51,680 bases of DNA from Clostridiales bacterium (GCA_015055975.1 SVHF01000010.1:1-51680); one strand, 5' to 3'; counted from the stretch's first letter, positions 8,301 through 16,101 are shown. Notes: generated from the letters alone by a model not told the origin. Numbers and translations are program-made.

Positions 8301-9064
8301 ATCTTTATAACAAGATTAAGAATTTATTGAAGGGAATCTTAGATGAAGATATGTCGGATTATGAGATTGCTCTTGCTTTATATCAATGGCTAGGAATTAA
8401 CGTTTATTATGACCACGACGCAGCAACTGAAGCAGAATCAAGGCAAGGAACAGATGCATATGATGAAGTATATGGTTGGTCTTCATATTATATGGAAGGT
8501 GTATTCAATAACAAACTTGCCGTATGTAATGGTATAGCTGCTGCATATTCAACAATGCTTAATATGATGGGTATTCCTTGTCACAAGGTTAATGGTACAG
8601 GAAATGGAGGAGCACACACTTGGAATGAACTAGAAATTGGAGGATATTGGTATATATCTGATCCAACTTGGGCAAGTGTTACTGTTGGCAACGAAGAAGT
8701 TCTTTCATTTGAAAATTTCTTAACAACATATAAAGTAGCAAGATATACAAACAATCATATAGACAAAAATAGTGTTTATGGTGTAAATTATGCTGACGAT
8801 GTGGATTTAGTTCCTTCATATTTAATGAAGTTCGTATATAATGATGCAACTTATTGTCTAAATAATCCAAATTCAGCTACAATAAGTAAAGCAATAGACT
8901 ATATAATAAGTAAGTATGGCACTCCACAATCAGGAGAAGTTATAGCTATTCCGGTTTATACAACCACGACGACGCCTCCATCGATGACTTTATATGGATA
9001 TAAGGAGCCATCTATAGTTAATTCGGACAGTGAATATCAAACATGGTTGTACGAGAAAAAATAG
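5345..9064 (+). CDS. Surface lipoprotein with six InlB-type repeats and a transglutaminase-like domain
   Basis: 1239 residues. A basic N-terminus and hydrophobic stretch end in a lipobox (GFFAC, Cys about 26), so it is probably lipid-anchored outside the membrane. Residues about 35-475 hold six divergent copies of the InlB B-repeat (Listeria-Bacteroides repeat), each with a YxITYELxxG strand, GYxFxGWY and a closing LYAKW. A linker with beta-rich segments follows. Near the C-terminus a transglutaminase-like core is seen: Cys in VCNGIAAAYSTMLN (about 1060), His in GGAHTWNEL (about 1090), Asp in YISDPTW (about 1105). Such domains act as cysteine proteases, crosslinking enzymes or peptidoglycan-associated factors; the substrate is unknown. 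The second ATG (5348) is an equally good start. The hydratase gene follows after 27 nt. Confidence 0.85.
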   Translation: MMKKRLASVVLILLFIVILTMGFFACSGITLSSKHTIIFNVKANGEWHPYTSIRTFGNEIVQFPTDPTQSDGVFAGWYKTMVGLANEEVHEYSFKDVTLTEDVNLYAKFVNPPAAPYSISFETNGGSAVATQEVAHGEKVKKTLIETTKKGCTFAGWFKDEELTKAWNVDYDRVWSSLTLYAKWDVTGYKITYELGGGTNNKDNPAVYNFSDGLTLKDPTKLGYEFLGWYLDDEFLTAFNFETLYEDDITVYAKWQIITYNITYELESGESLDGEMPTTYTVEDDLSLLPKATKLGYDFNGWYIDEAHGIMLDTSIKNTGDLHLTPVFSETKYMITYELNGGTNAPGNPTYATYFHKTVDLTNPTRNGYDFDKWYTNPDNIAGSTFTSGTEISEDVKLYAKWNIKHYLITYHLSTGESCSETPNNYTIEDNPLNLPEASKDGYYFSAWYLDSGLTEIFNKDTIYYQNLDLYPAFVTSELVTKSVLVSSAKAISIADADLTGKNLNIPIANEKNVISVEYEGSALLASQFYYAKSTHNLYIANAVVNSMSEGYRYSIKVNYDDSTTDKYSIGLASSSKYKITAVTPYSKGSSTNLSVYFGTANPITNSAIERIEIDGVNIKSYAVSGNVLTINDNLDGFNIGTHLLEVMTDKGILSKDFIIANNSEFKPYNVKADIEQYPYTYIKWDCDLDGATFAVKIDTTTYSELDYPAKFNGNCFDASGLLKVQNQTFSVIAIKGDDSYESELCTFKYNLYASLSAETMKELVPTYLENSYTVYGVSANTFITSFEELYDLMFYSALYYDSITTTFDTSTYADYKALYVCFDFDIEDAWQLNLSGKYYYHKDSADNNTTHLSSDEYRLDNSTFILCMIQDTLSMLSESTSYSLVLSQMSSTGIIPGQTYKIGIKFESVMAPNVNRTRENTDNNYVKQDYYVLFYHESNGITRADYKFPIELQNKGNADVYTSRELYLALEHGYNPIPHGTNLTNLYNKIKNLLKGILDEDMSDYEIALALYQWLGINVYYDHDAATEAESRQGTDAYDEVYGWSSYYMEGVFNNKLAVCNGIAAAYSTMLNMMGIPCHKVNGTGNGGAHTWNELEIGGYWYISDPTWASVTVGNEEVLSFENFLTTYKVARYTNNHIDKNSVYGVNYADDVDLVPSYLMKFVYNDATYCLNNPNSATISKAIDYIISKYGTPQSGEVIAIPVYTTTTTPPSMTLYGYKEPSIVNSDSEYQTWLYEKK

Positions 9065-9091
9065 ACATAAAAACATAAGGATATACATAAA

Positions 9092-11344
9092 ATGATTAAT
9101 TTAATCTCAGAAGGGATGTACTATGTTGATGGTAAATTCCTAACAAAACAAGACTTAATTCAACAAGGATTACACGACAAAGAACTAGACGAAGCCTATA
9201 AAGGCACAATGGCTTATTCAATTTTAAAGAATCACAACACAGCCGCACAAACAGCAAAAGGAGAAGGACTTAAAATTAAGTTCGATGCTATGGCATCTCA
9301 TGATATTACATACGTTGGTATCATACAAACTGCTAAAGCTAGTGGACTTAAGAAATTCCCAATTCCATACGTTTTAACAAACTGCCACAACTCACTTTGT
9401 GCAGTTGGTGGAACAATCAACGAAGATGACCACGTATTTGGTTTATCTGCTGCTAAAAAGTATGGCGGTATTTATGTACCACCTCATCAAGCTGTTATCC
9501 ATACATATATGAGAGAATGTATGAGCGGATGTGGCAAGATGATTTTAGGTAGCGATTCTCATACTCGTTATGGTGCTTTAGGTACAATGGCTATGGGCGA
9601 AGGCGGTCCAGAACTTGTTAAACAACTTTTAAATAGAACATACGATGTTAAATACCCAGACGTTATTGCTATAAATCTTACAGGCGCTCCAAGAAAAGGC
9701 GTTGGTCCACAAGACGTAGCGCTAGCAATTATTGGCGCTGTATTTAAATCTGGCTTTGTTAAAAACAAAGTTATGGAATTCGTAGGAGATGGAATTAAGA
9801 ATCTTCCAATCGAATATAGAAACGGAATTGATGTAATGACAACAGAAACAACATGTTTATCTTCAATTTGGAGAACAGATGATGAAGAAGTTAGAAATTA
9901 CTATTTCATTCACGGAAGATTAGAAGACTATAAAGAGATTAAGCCAGCTCACATTGCATATTATGATGGAGTAGTTGAAGTAGATTTATCTACAATTGAG
10001 CCACAAATCGCTCTTCCATTCCACCCAAGCAATGTATATAACTTAAAAGATGTAATTGAAAACCCAGAAGATATCTTGGCTAAAGTTGAGGAAGAAGGCA
10101 ATGAACTTCTAAAGAACGTTCAATTCAAATTATTAAGCAAGATTCACGATGGCAAGGTTTATGTTGATCAAGGTGTTATCGCAGGATGTGCTGGTGGTAC
10201 ATATGATAACATTTACGAAGCTGCACAAATCTTGGACGGTAAGAACATCGGTTCTGGCAAGTTCACTTTGAATGTATATCCAGCATCAACACCAACATAT
10301 GAAGACCTTCTAGAAAAGGGAGCTTTAACAAAGCTTCTAAGAAGTGGAGCTATTATAAAGACATGTTTCTGTGGTCCATGCTTTGGTGCAGGCGACGTTC
10401 CAGCAAACAATGCATTGAGTATTAGACACTCTACAAGAAACTTTGAAAATAGAGAAGGAAGTAAGCCAGCAAATGGACAAATTGCTTCAGTTGCTTTGAT
10501 GGACTCTAGATCAATTGCAGCTACAGCTGCAAACGGTGGCGTTTTAACAAGCGCTCTAGATATTGATTACGACGCAACAATTCCACAAGCTCATTTCGAT
10601 ACAACAATCTATGCAAATAGAGTTTATAAGGGCTATGGAAAGGCAGATGAGAATGCTGAACTACAATACGGTCCAAACATTAGAGATTGGCCAGAACAAA
10701 TCGAATTAACAGATAACATCATTGTTAAACTTGCAGCTGAAATTAATGACCCTGTTACAACAACAGATGAATTAATTCCATCAGGTGAAACTTCTTCATA
10801 TAGATCAAACCCATTAAAGCTTGCTGAGTTTGCTCTATCTAGAAAGGATCCAAAATACGTTGAAAGAGCAAAGAAGATTCATTCTTCTGAAATCGAAAGA
10901 CGTGAAGGTAAACTAGCAAAAGAATATGAAGATGCAATCAAACTTGCTAAAGCAAAACTAAATGGAACAACATCAATTGGCTCTGGTATCTTTGCTATAA
11001 AGCCAGGTGATGGAAGTGCTAGAGAGCAAGCTGCATCTTGTCAAAGAGTTTTAGGTGGTATTTGTAACATCTCTAGAGAATATGCTACAAAGCGTTATAG
11101 AAGTAACTTAATCAACTGGGGTATGTTCCCATTCATAAGTGAAGATACATTCAAACTTGATGATATTATCATCATAGAAAATATCAAGGAAAAGCTTATG
11201 AATAACGATTTATCTTTCGATGCAAAGATTGTAAGAGATGGAAAAGTTATAGATGCTCATCTAAAGATTGACGCGCTAACTGCTGATGAAAGAGAAATCA
11301 TCAAACAAGGTTGCTTAATCAATTACTATAAGAGCCAAATGTAA
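9092..11344 (+). CDS. Aconitase-family hydratase (Fe-S dehydratase, long form)
   Basis: 750 residues. It is a member of the aconitase/isopropylmalate isomerase superfamily. Seen: SDSHTRYGALGTMAMGEGG, a first cluster Cys in IAGCAGGTYDN and two more in CFCGPCFGAGD (the CxxC pair), plus a swivel-domain SREYA motif (NISREYATKRYRSNLI) that binds the carboxylate. All ligands for a [4Fe-4S] cluster appear present. It may be a true citrate/isocitrate hydratase supplying 2-oxoglutarate or glutamate, but the family also includes homoaconitase-like and unassigned clostridial hydratases. No citrate synthase or isocitrate dehydrogenase is in the window. SD AAGGA lies about 10 nt upstream; the stop is one base before the next gene. 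Confidence 0.85.
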   Translation: MINLISEGMYYVDGKFLTKQDLIQQGLHDKELDEAYKGTMAYSILKNHNTAAQTAKGEGLKIKFDAMASHDITYVGIIQTAKASGLKKFPIPYVLTNCHNSLCAVGGTINEDDHVFGLSAAKKYGGIYVPPHQAVIHTYMRECMSGCGKMILGSDSHTRYGALGTMAMGEGGPELVKQLLNRTYDVKYPDVIAINLTGAPRKGVGPQDVALAIIGAVFKSGFVKNKVMEFVGDGIKNLPIEYRNGIDVMTTETTCLSSIWRTDDEEVRNYYFIHGRLEDYKEIKPAHIAYYDGVVEVDLSTIEPQIALPFHPSNVYNLKDVIENPEDILAKVEEEGNELLKNVQFKLLSKIHDGKVYVDQGVIAGCAGGTYDNIYEAAQILDGKNIGSGKFTLNVYPASTPTYEDLLEKGALTKLLRSGAIIKTCFCGPCFGAGDVPANNALSIRHSTRNFENREGSKPANGQIASVALMDSRSIAATAANGGVLTSALDIDYDATIPQAHFDTTIYANRVYKGYGKADENAELQYGPNIRDWPEQIELTDNIIVKLAAEINDPVTTTDELIPSGETSSYRSNPLKLAEFALSRKDPKYVERAKKIHSSEIERREGKLAKEYEDAIKLAKAKLNGTTSIGSGIFAIKPGDGSAREQAASCQRVLGGICNISREYATKRYRSNLINWGMFPFISEDTFKLDDIIIIENIKEKLMNNDLSFDAKIVRDGKVIDAHLKIDALTADEREIIKQGCLINYYKSQM

Positions 11345-11345
11345 T

Positions 11346-11885
11346 ATGGATAAATTACAATCAAGAAAACTAATTAGAGAAAAATTAGAGCTTTTATCCG
11401 ATAAAGATTTATTGAGCAAAGTTATTTGCAAAAAGATAAAAGCATTAAATCTTGATTGTAAAGCCATTATGTTATATTCAGCGCTAGCTAACGAAGTTAA
11501 CGTTGATGAACTAATTGAGTATTATATTGAAAAGTGTGACGTATATTTACCAAAGGTAATTGGGCTAGATATGGTGGCAATTAAGGTAGATAAAACAACA
11601 CAATATAAAATAGGTGCTTTTGGAATTAAAGAACCTGTAGGAAAAGAAATAAAGCCAAGTGAAATAAATATTGATGTTTGTATAACACCACTTTTAGGAT
11701 TTGACGAAAAGTTGAATAGACTTGGAAAAGGAAAAGGCTATTACGATAAGTTTTTTGCAAATTGCAATACAAAAAAGATAGGCGTTGCATTTGAAGTTCA
11801 AAAACTAGATGCAATCGAAATAGAGCCATATGATAAAACTTTAGATATGGTAATTACAGAGGATAGAACCTATGCGAATAATTAG
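11346..11885 (+). CDS. 5-formyltetrahydrofolate cyclo-ligase
   Basis: 179 residues, the usual size. It converts 5-formyl-THF plus ATP to 5,10-methenyl-THF and so recovers a storage or by-product folate generated by serine hydroxymethyltransferase (glyA is at 42728). The diagnostic RLGKGKGYYDKF motif is at about residues 118-129, and the VYLPKV and ITPLLGFD strands are conserved. It begins one base after the hydratase stop and overlaps the start of the next gene by 14 nt, so it is translationally coupled. Confidence 0.93.
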   Translation: MDKLQSRKLIREKLELLSDKDLLSKVICKKIKALNLDCKAIMLYSALANEVNVDELIEYYIEKCDVYLPKVIGLDMVAIKVDKTTQYKIGAFGIKEPVGKEIKPSEINIDVCITPLLGFDEKLNRLGKGKGYYDKFFANCNTKKIGVAFEVQKLDAIEIEPYDKTLDMVITEDRTYANN

Positions 11886-12891
11886 CGGGAAATATAGAGG
11901 AAGAGTTCTTGCTTCTTTTGAAGGAAAAGATGTAAGGCCAACAATTGATAGAGTTAAAGAATCTATATTTAACGTTATTCAATTTAATGTTGCTGGCTCT
12001 AGATTTGTAGATTTATTTGCAGGAACTGGATCAATAGGAATAGAAGCTATATCTCGTGGCGCCAAAGAAGTGTTCTTTTCAGATAATGCGGTTTCTAGCA
12101 TAAATATAATAAAGCAAAACTTAAAAGGCATTGAGGGCGAATATAAGGTCCAAAATAGGGATTATAGAGAAGCTCTAAACTCAATCCAAGGAAAGGTAGA
12201 TTTTATCTTTATAGACGCCCCATATAAGCTTGATTGTATAGACGAAGTTGTAAAGATAGTTTTAAATAAAGATTTACTAGAAAGTGATGGCTATATAATT
12301 TACGAACACGACAACGAAAAAAGATACTCTCTTCCTCAAGAGTTTTTTATTGAAAAGACAAAAGTCTTTGGGAAAGTTGAAGTTGATTATATAAGACATA
12401 CAAAAACTATATGTGCAATAACTGGGAGTTTTGATCCTATAACAAAAGGCCATATAGACATTATTGAAAAGGCGAAAAAAGACTTTGATAAATTGGTCCT
12501 TGTAATTGCCCAAAATGAACAAAAACCTGCGTTTTTCACATTTGAAGAAAGAGCAAAAATTGCAAAGGCTGCAGTTGAAGAATATAAGAATGTTTTAGTT
12601 GAAATTTGCGAAGGTTATGTATTTAGTTTTCTAAATGAGAAAAATATTGATATAATTGCAAGAGGATACAGAACAAAAAAAGATTATGATTATGAAATCG
12701 AAATGGCAAAATATAATAAAGAGCACGGTGCCATTGAGACAAAGCTATACGAAGCAGACAAGTGTGATGAAAGCATAAGTTCAACAAAAGTTCGTGAGGC
12801 TTTAATACATAATGAAGAAATTAAGGGACTTGTCCCAAAAAATGCTGTAAAATTAATTAAAAAAATATATGAGGTAAAGAAAAATGATTGA
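11872..12891 (+). CDS. Fused RsmD (16S rRNA m2G966 methyltransferase) - CoaD (phosphopantetheine adenylyltransferase)
   Basis: 339 residues in one continuous frame. Residues 1 to about 178 are RsmD-like: MRIISGKYRGR, RPTIDRVKESIFN, the SAM-binding DLFAGTGSIGIEAISRGA, and a motif IV reading DAPY instead of the common DPPY. Residues about 180-339 are CoaD-like: GSFDPITKGHIDII with the T/HxGH nucleotidyltransferase signature, NEQKPAFFTFEERA, RGYRTKKDYDYE, and the C-terminal ISSTKVREAL. CoaD makes dephospho-CoA from phosphopantetheine and ATP. The two genes are neighbours in many Firmicutes; here no stop or start separates them. Each half looks complete, so both activities are expected. Confidence 0.92.
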   Translation: MRIISGKYRGRVLASFEGKDVRPTIDRVKESIFNVIQFNVAGSRFVDLFAGTGSIGIEAISRGAKEVFFSDNAVSSINIIKQNLKGIEGEYKVQNRDYREALNSIQGKVDFIFIDAPYKLDCIDEVVKIVLNKDLLESDGYIIYEHDNEKRYSLPQEFFIEKTKVFGKVEVDYIRHTKTICAITGSFDPITKGHIDIIEKAKKDFDKLVLVIAQNEQKPAFFTFEERAKIAKAAVEEYKNVLVEICEGYVFSFLNEKNIDIIARGYRTKKDYDYEIEMAKYNKEHGAIETKLYEADKCDESISSTKVREALIHNEEIKGLVPKNAVKLIKKIYEVKKND

Positions 12892-13360
12892 ACAAAGCGT
12901 TGAAGAGTACTTAAACAAATTAGAATCTCAAATTACACTTGCTAAAAAATCTTTTATGAGCGATTTAAAGCTTGTAGATGAAGGCGCATGCTTAGAATGC
13001 ATTGCAGCTATTAGAAATTTGCTTCCAAGTGAATTATCTGAAGCAAGATTAATTAGAAAGGATGCTCAAAATATTATTGCTAACGCAAATAAGCAAGCTC
13101 AACAAATCGTAGATAATGCATCAGCACAAGCCCAACAAATGGTTGCAGAAAACAAGATCGTTGAAGATGCAAAAGCTGAAGCAGATAGAATTCTACAACA
13201 AGCATCTGAATACGCAAATAATATGGTAGGTCAAGCTTATAACGATTTAGCAAGATTGTATGATGAAGCAGAATCTCACTCAAGAGAAATTGTGGATGTA
13301 ATCATGCAAGCTAAAGCAAAAGTTTTCCCACAATATCCAAATCAACAACAACAAGATTAA
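12884..13360 (+). CDS. Coiled-coil protein downstream of CoaD (hypothetical)
   Basis: 158 residues, strongly helical, rich in Ala, Gln and Glu. The central part (about 50-110) is a long coiled coil (DAQNIIANANKQAQQIVDNA and on), similar in style to F-ATPase subunit b and DivIVA-like proteins, but no diagnostic domain of either is visible. There is no signal peptide or membrane segment, so it is cytoplasmic. The tail is Gln-rich (PNQQQQD). It overlaps rsmD-coaD by 8 nt and ends the operon at the terminator at 13383. A short coiled-coil gene after coaD is recurrent in Clostridia; function unknown. Confidence 0.75.
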   Translation: MIEQSVEEYLNKLESQITLAKKSFMSDLKLVDEGACLECIAAIRNLLPSELSEARLIRKDAQNIIANANKQAQQIVDNASAQAQQMVAENKIVEDAKAEADRILQQASEYANNMVGQAYNDLARLYDEAESHSREIVDVIMQAKAKVFPQYPNQQQQD

Positions 13361-13382
13361 TTACCTCAAAAGATGATATTAC

Positions 13383-13420
13383 GGACTGCCTTAACTTAAA
13401 CGTTAGAGCAGTCCTTTATT
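13383..13420 (+). terminator. Terminator of the 5345-13360 gene run
   Basis: Stem GGACTGC (13383-13389) with GCAGTCC (13407-13413), extended inside by TAAC/GTTA, followed by TTTATTT. Confidence 0.85.
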
Positions 13421-13449
13421 TATAAAATAACTAAAATAGGCCAAAATGG

Positions 13450-13478
13450 TTGACAATAATATTAAAGGATGTTAAAGT
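13450..13478 (+). promoter_or_regulatory. Promoter of the T-box transcript
   Basis: Perfect -35 TTGACA (13450-13455), 17-bp spacer, weaker -10 TAAAGT (13473-13478). Predicted transcription start near 13485. Confidence 0.65.
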
Positions 13479-13484
13479 CAAAGT

Positions 13485-13742
13485 AATTGTAAGACTTTGA
13501 CGGAAAGGTTGCAAAATTAAAGCGCAAAGAGAGTCGGCGGTTGGTGTGAGTCCGATGGCAAGATTTTGTATATGTAGTTCCCGAGTCGAGAGAAAGAAAG
13601 CAATAGCAAGTAGAATCTCTCCGTGATTGCTGCGTTAATGGCATAGGAATTGTCGGATTCCGAGAGTGGCGAGAAATCGCAATTTGAGTGGTACCGCGGG
13701 TAATAACTCGTCTCAAAGTTAGACTTTGGGGCGATTTTTTTT
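13485..13742 (+). promoter_or_regulatory. T-box riboswitch leader upstream of an acyl-CoA synthetase gene
   Basis: A T-box leader senses uncharged tRNA: the stem I specifier pairs with the anticodon and the T-box bulge pairs with the free NCCA end. Seen: the T-box sequence GAGTGGTACCGCGG (13686-13699); an antiterminator pairing TTTGAG with CTCAAA; a competing 11-bp terminator (13709-13733) with a T-run; and a stem I with distal helix GTCGG/CCGAT (13533-13537, 13552-13556) and helix GCAAAAT/ATTTTGT (13511-13517, 13563-13569). A lower helix GGAA/TTCC (13502-13505, 13578-13581) encloses a specifier strand ATATGTAG. By position just before the closing purine the specifier is probably GUA (Val, 13574-13576); UUC (Phe, 13578-13580) is an alternative. 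The riboswitch call is firm, the amino acid is not. Confidence 0.92.
13709..13742 (+). terminator. Regulated T-box terminator
   Basis: CGTCTCAAAGT (13709-13719), loop TAG, ACTTTGGGGCG (13723-13733), then ATTTTTTTT. It is mutually exclusive with the antiterminator, since the CTCAAA strand is shared. The SD AAGGAG (13750-13755) follows. Confidence 0.9.
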
Positions 13743-13761
13743 ATATCGCAAGGAGAAGAAA

Positions 13762-16050
13762 ATGGAAGAAAAAAGTTTATCAAAAAAGATAACCGAAATG
13801 GCGAAAAGAATTAAAGAACTTCGTGAAATCGAAGGACTTTCTCTTGAAAAAATGGCGCAAATGACGGATGTTTCTAAAGAAGAGTATATCGCTTTAGAAA
13901 ATGGCGAGAAAGATATGACCTTTGCGTTTATTTATCGTTGTGCGCAAGCACTTTCTGTAAATGCAACAGATATCATTGAGGGTTCAAGCCCAATGCTTTC
14001 TTCATATACCGTGACAAGAAGTGGAAAAGGCGAAAAGATCGCTAAAGCGCATGGTATGACATATTATAACCTTGCAAATGCTTTCCAAAATAGAATTGCT
14101 GAACCTCTTTACGTTAGATCTAAATTCGTTGAAGGGGCAGATAAGAAAGAAATAGAATGCACAACACATAAGGGACAAGAATGTGACATCGTTGTATCTG
14201 GTAAACTTATGGTTCAAGTTGGCGATCATAGAGAAGTTCTATCTGAAGGAGATAGTATTTATTACGATAGTGGAACTCCTCACGGAATGATAGCTGTTGG
14301 CGGAAAAGATTGCATATTCTATGCAATTGTTCTAAACCCATCTGGCGAACCAATTCCAGATCTTAGCCAAAGTGAGATTGTACAAGGCGACGGTGCTACT
14401 CGTAAGGAAGATTTAGAAGAGAGAGAATATAGGAATTTTATCGATGTTAAAGAAGATGAAAATGGAACTCCAATAGAGATCAAATTCAAAAATACAGATA
14501 AGTTCAATTTTGCTTTCGATATTGTAGATAAAATAGGCGAAAGAGATCCACATAAACTAGCAATGCTTCATCTTGACAAAAATAAGGTTGAAAGACGTTT
14601 TACATTTGCTGATATGAAAAAGGAATCTAATCGTTGTGCAAACTATTTTAAATCATTAGGAATTAAAAAGGGCGATAAGGTATTGCTTGTATTAAAGCGT
14701 CACTACCAATTCTGGTTTGCGATGCTTGGACTAAACAAGCTTGGAGCTATAGCAATACTTGCTACAAATCAACTTCAAGAACACGATTTTGCATATCGTT
14801 TTGAATCAGCAGGTGTTAAGGCAATACTTTGTACAGCTGATGGAGATACAGCGCATCAAGCAGAGCTTGCTATGCAAAAATGTCCATCTGTAAAAATTAA
14901 AATAATAGTTAATGGTAAGAAAGAGGGTTGGAAGACTTTTGATGAAGAATACAAGATGTATTCAACTCATTTTGAAAGAACAGAAGATTCACCATGTGGC
15001 GATGACCCACTTTTGATGTTCTTTACATCTGGTACATCTGGATATCCTAAGATGGCTCTTCATAACCATAAATACCCATTAGGACATTTCCATACAGCAA
15101 AATACTGGCATGCAGTAGATCCAGATGGTTTGCACTTAACAATATCTGATACTGGCTGGGCAAAGTCTATGTGGGGTAAATTGTATGGACAATGGATTTG
15201 CGAAGCTGCGACTTTCGTTTACGATTTCGATAGATTTGATGCAGCAGATATTCTTCCATTGTTTGCAAAATACAATATTACTACATTCTGTGCACCTCCT
15301 ACTATGCTAAGACTTATGATTAAGCAAGATATTTCAAAATACGACTTATCTTCAGTTAAGCATATGACTACAGCAGGTGAAGCGTTAAACCCAGAAGTTT
15401 ATCGTCAATTCGAAAAGCTTACAGGTTTACAAATCCATGAAGGATTTGGCCAATCTGAAACAACTATGATAATCGGTAACCTTATCGGGGCTCCTCATAA
15501 GATTGATTCTATGGGTAAACCTGCTCCAATTTACGATGTTTCACTTATCGATGAAAACGGAAAGAAAGTTAAAGATGGTGAAGTAGGTGAAATAGTTATA
15601 AATATAAAGAATGGTAGACCATGTGGTCTTGCTGTTGAATACTATAGAGACGAAGAAAGCACAAAAGCTACTTGGAGAGATGGATATTATCATACAGGCG
15701 ATACAGCTTGGCGTGATGAAGATGGATATTATCATTACGTTGGTAGAGTTGATGACGTTATTAAATCTTCAGGCTATCGTATAGGACCATTTGAAATAGA
15801 AAGCGTTATTATGGAATTGCCTTACGTTTTAGAGTGCGGTGTTTCTGCAGCTCCAGACGAAGTTAGAGGACAAGTAGTAAAAGCTAGTATCGTTTTAGTA
15901 AAGGGAACTGAAGGTACAGAAGAACTTAAGAAAGAAATCCAAGACTATGTTAAGAAAAACACTGCACCTTATAAATATCCAAGAGTCATTGTTTTCCGTG
16001 ACGAACTTCCAAAGACCGTTTCTGGAAAGATTCAAAGAAACAAACTATAA
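13762..16050 (+). CDS. XRE HTH - cupin - medium-chain-type acyl-CoA synthetase fusion
   Basis: 762 residues from the ATG at 13762, which has SD AAGGAG 6 nt upstream; an in-frame upstream start at 13726 lies inside the terminator and is rejected. Domains: XRE helix-turn-helix (about 10-65, RIKELREIEGLSLEKMAQMT), cupin (about 115-185, SGKLMVQVGDHREVLSEGDS), then an ANL adenylating enzyme (about 250-762) with FFTSGTSGYPK (phosphate loop), EGFGQSETT, YHTGDTAWRDEDGYYHYVGR, DDVIKSSGYRIGPFEIE and the catalytic Lys in PKTVSGKIQR. Segments such as ISDTGWAKSMWGKLYG resemble the medium-chain/branched acyl-CoA synthetase (ACSM/MACS) group. It should form acyl-CoA from a carboxylic acid, ATP and CoA. T-box control implies induction when an amino acid is scarce. 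Confidence 0.9.
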   Translation: MEEKSLSKKITEMAKRIKELREIEGLSLEKMAQMTDVSKEEYIALENGEKDMTFAFIYRCAQALSVNATDIIEGSSPMLSSYTVTRSGKGEKIAKAHGMTYYNLANAFQNRIAEPLYVRSKFVEGADKKEIECTTHKGQECDIVVSGKLMVQVGDHREVLSEGDSIYYDSGTPHGMIAVGGKDCIFYAIVLNPSGEPIPDLSQSEIVQGDGATRKEDLEEREYRNFIDVKEDENGTPIEIKFKNTDKFNFAFDIVDKIGERDPHKLAMLHLDKNKVERRFTFADMKKESNRCANYFKSLGIKKGDKVLLVLKRHYQFWFAMLGLNKLGAIAILATNQLQEHDFAYRFESAGVKAILCTADGDTAHQAELAMQKCPSVKIKIIVNGKKEGWKTFDEEYKMYSTHFERTEDSPCGDDPLLMFFTSGTSGYPKMALHNHKYPLGHFHTAKYWHAVDPDGLHLTISDTGWAKSMWGKLYGQWICEAATFVYDFDRFDAADILPLFAKYNITTFCAPPTMLRLMIKQDISKYDLSSVKHMTTAGEALNPEVYRQFEKLTGLQIHEGFGQSETTMIIGNLIGAPHKIDSMGKPAPIYDVSLIDENGKKVKDGEVGEIVINIKNGRPCGLAVEYYRDEESTKATWRDGYYHTGDTAWRDEDGYYHYVGRVDDVIKSSGYRIGPFEIESVIMELPYVLECGVSAAPDEVRGQVVKASIVLVKGTEGTEELKKEIQDYVKKNTAPYKYPRVIVFRDELPKTVSGKIQRNKL

Positions 16051-16074
16051 TTCAATCAATAACAAAAACAAAAA

Positions 16075-16101
16075 CAGAGGGCGACCTCTGCTATTTTGTT
16101 T
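16075..16101. terminator. Bidirectional terminator between acyl-CoA synthetase and tmcAL
   Basis: 6-bp GC-rich stem CAGAGG (16075-16080), loop GCGA, CCTCTG (16085-16090). It is followed by CTATTTTGTTT on the plus strand and preceded by an A-rich stretch that gives T-runs on the minus strand, so it can serve both convergent genes. Confidence 0.75.

Noticed and set aside
12400-12420. Frameshift or missed stop between RsmD and CoaD
   Set aside because: The frame is continuous, the junction sequence is normal coding sequence, and no SD-plus-ATG is present at the CoaD start.
13462-13783. Two minus-strand open frames
   Set aside because: They are shadows of the structured T-box leader and have no SD or protein similarity.
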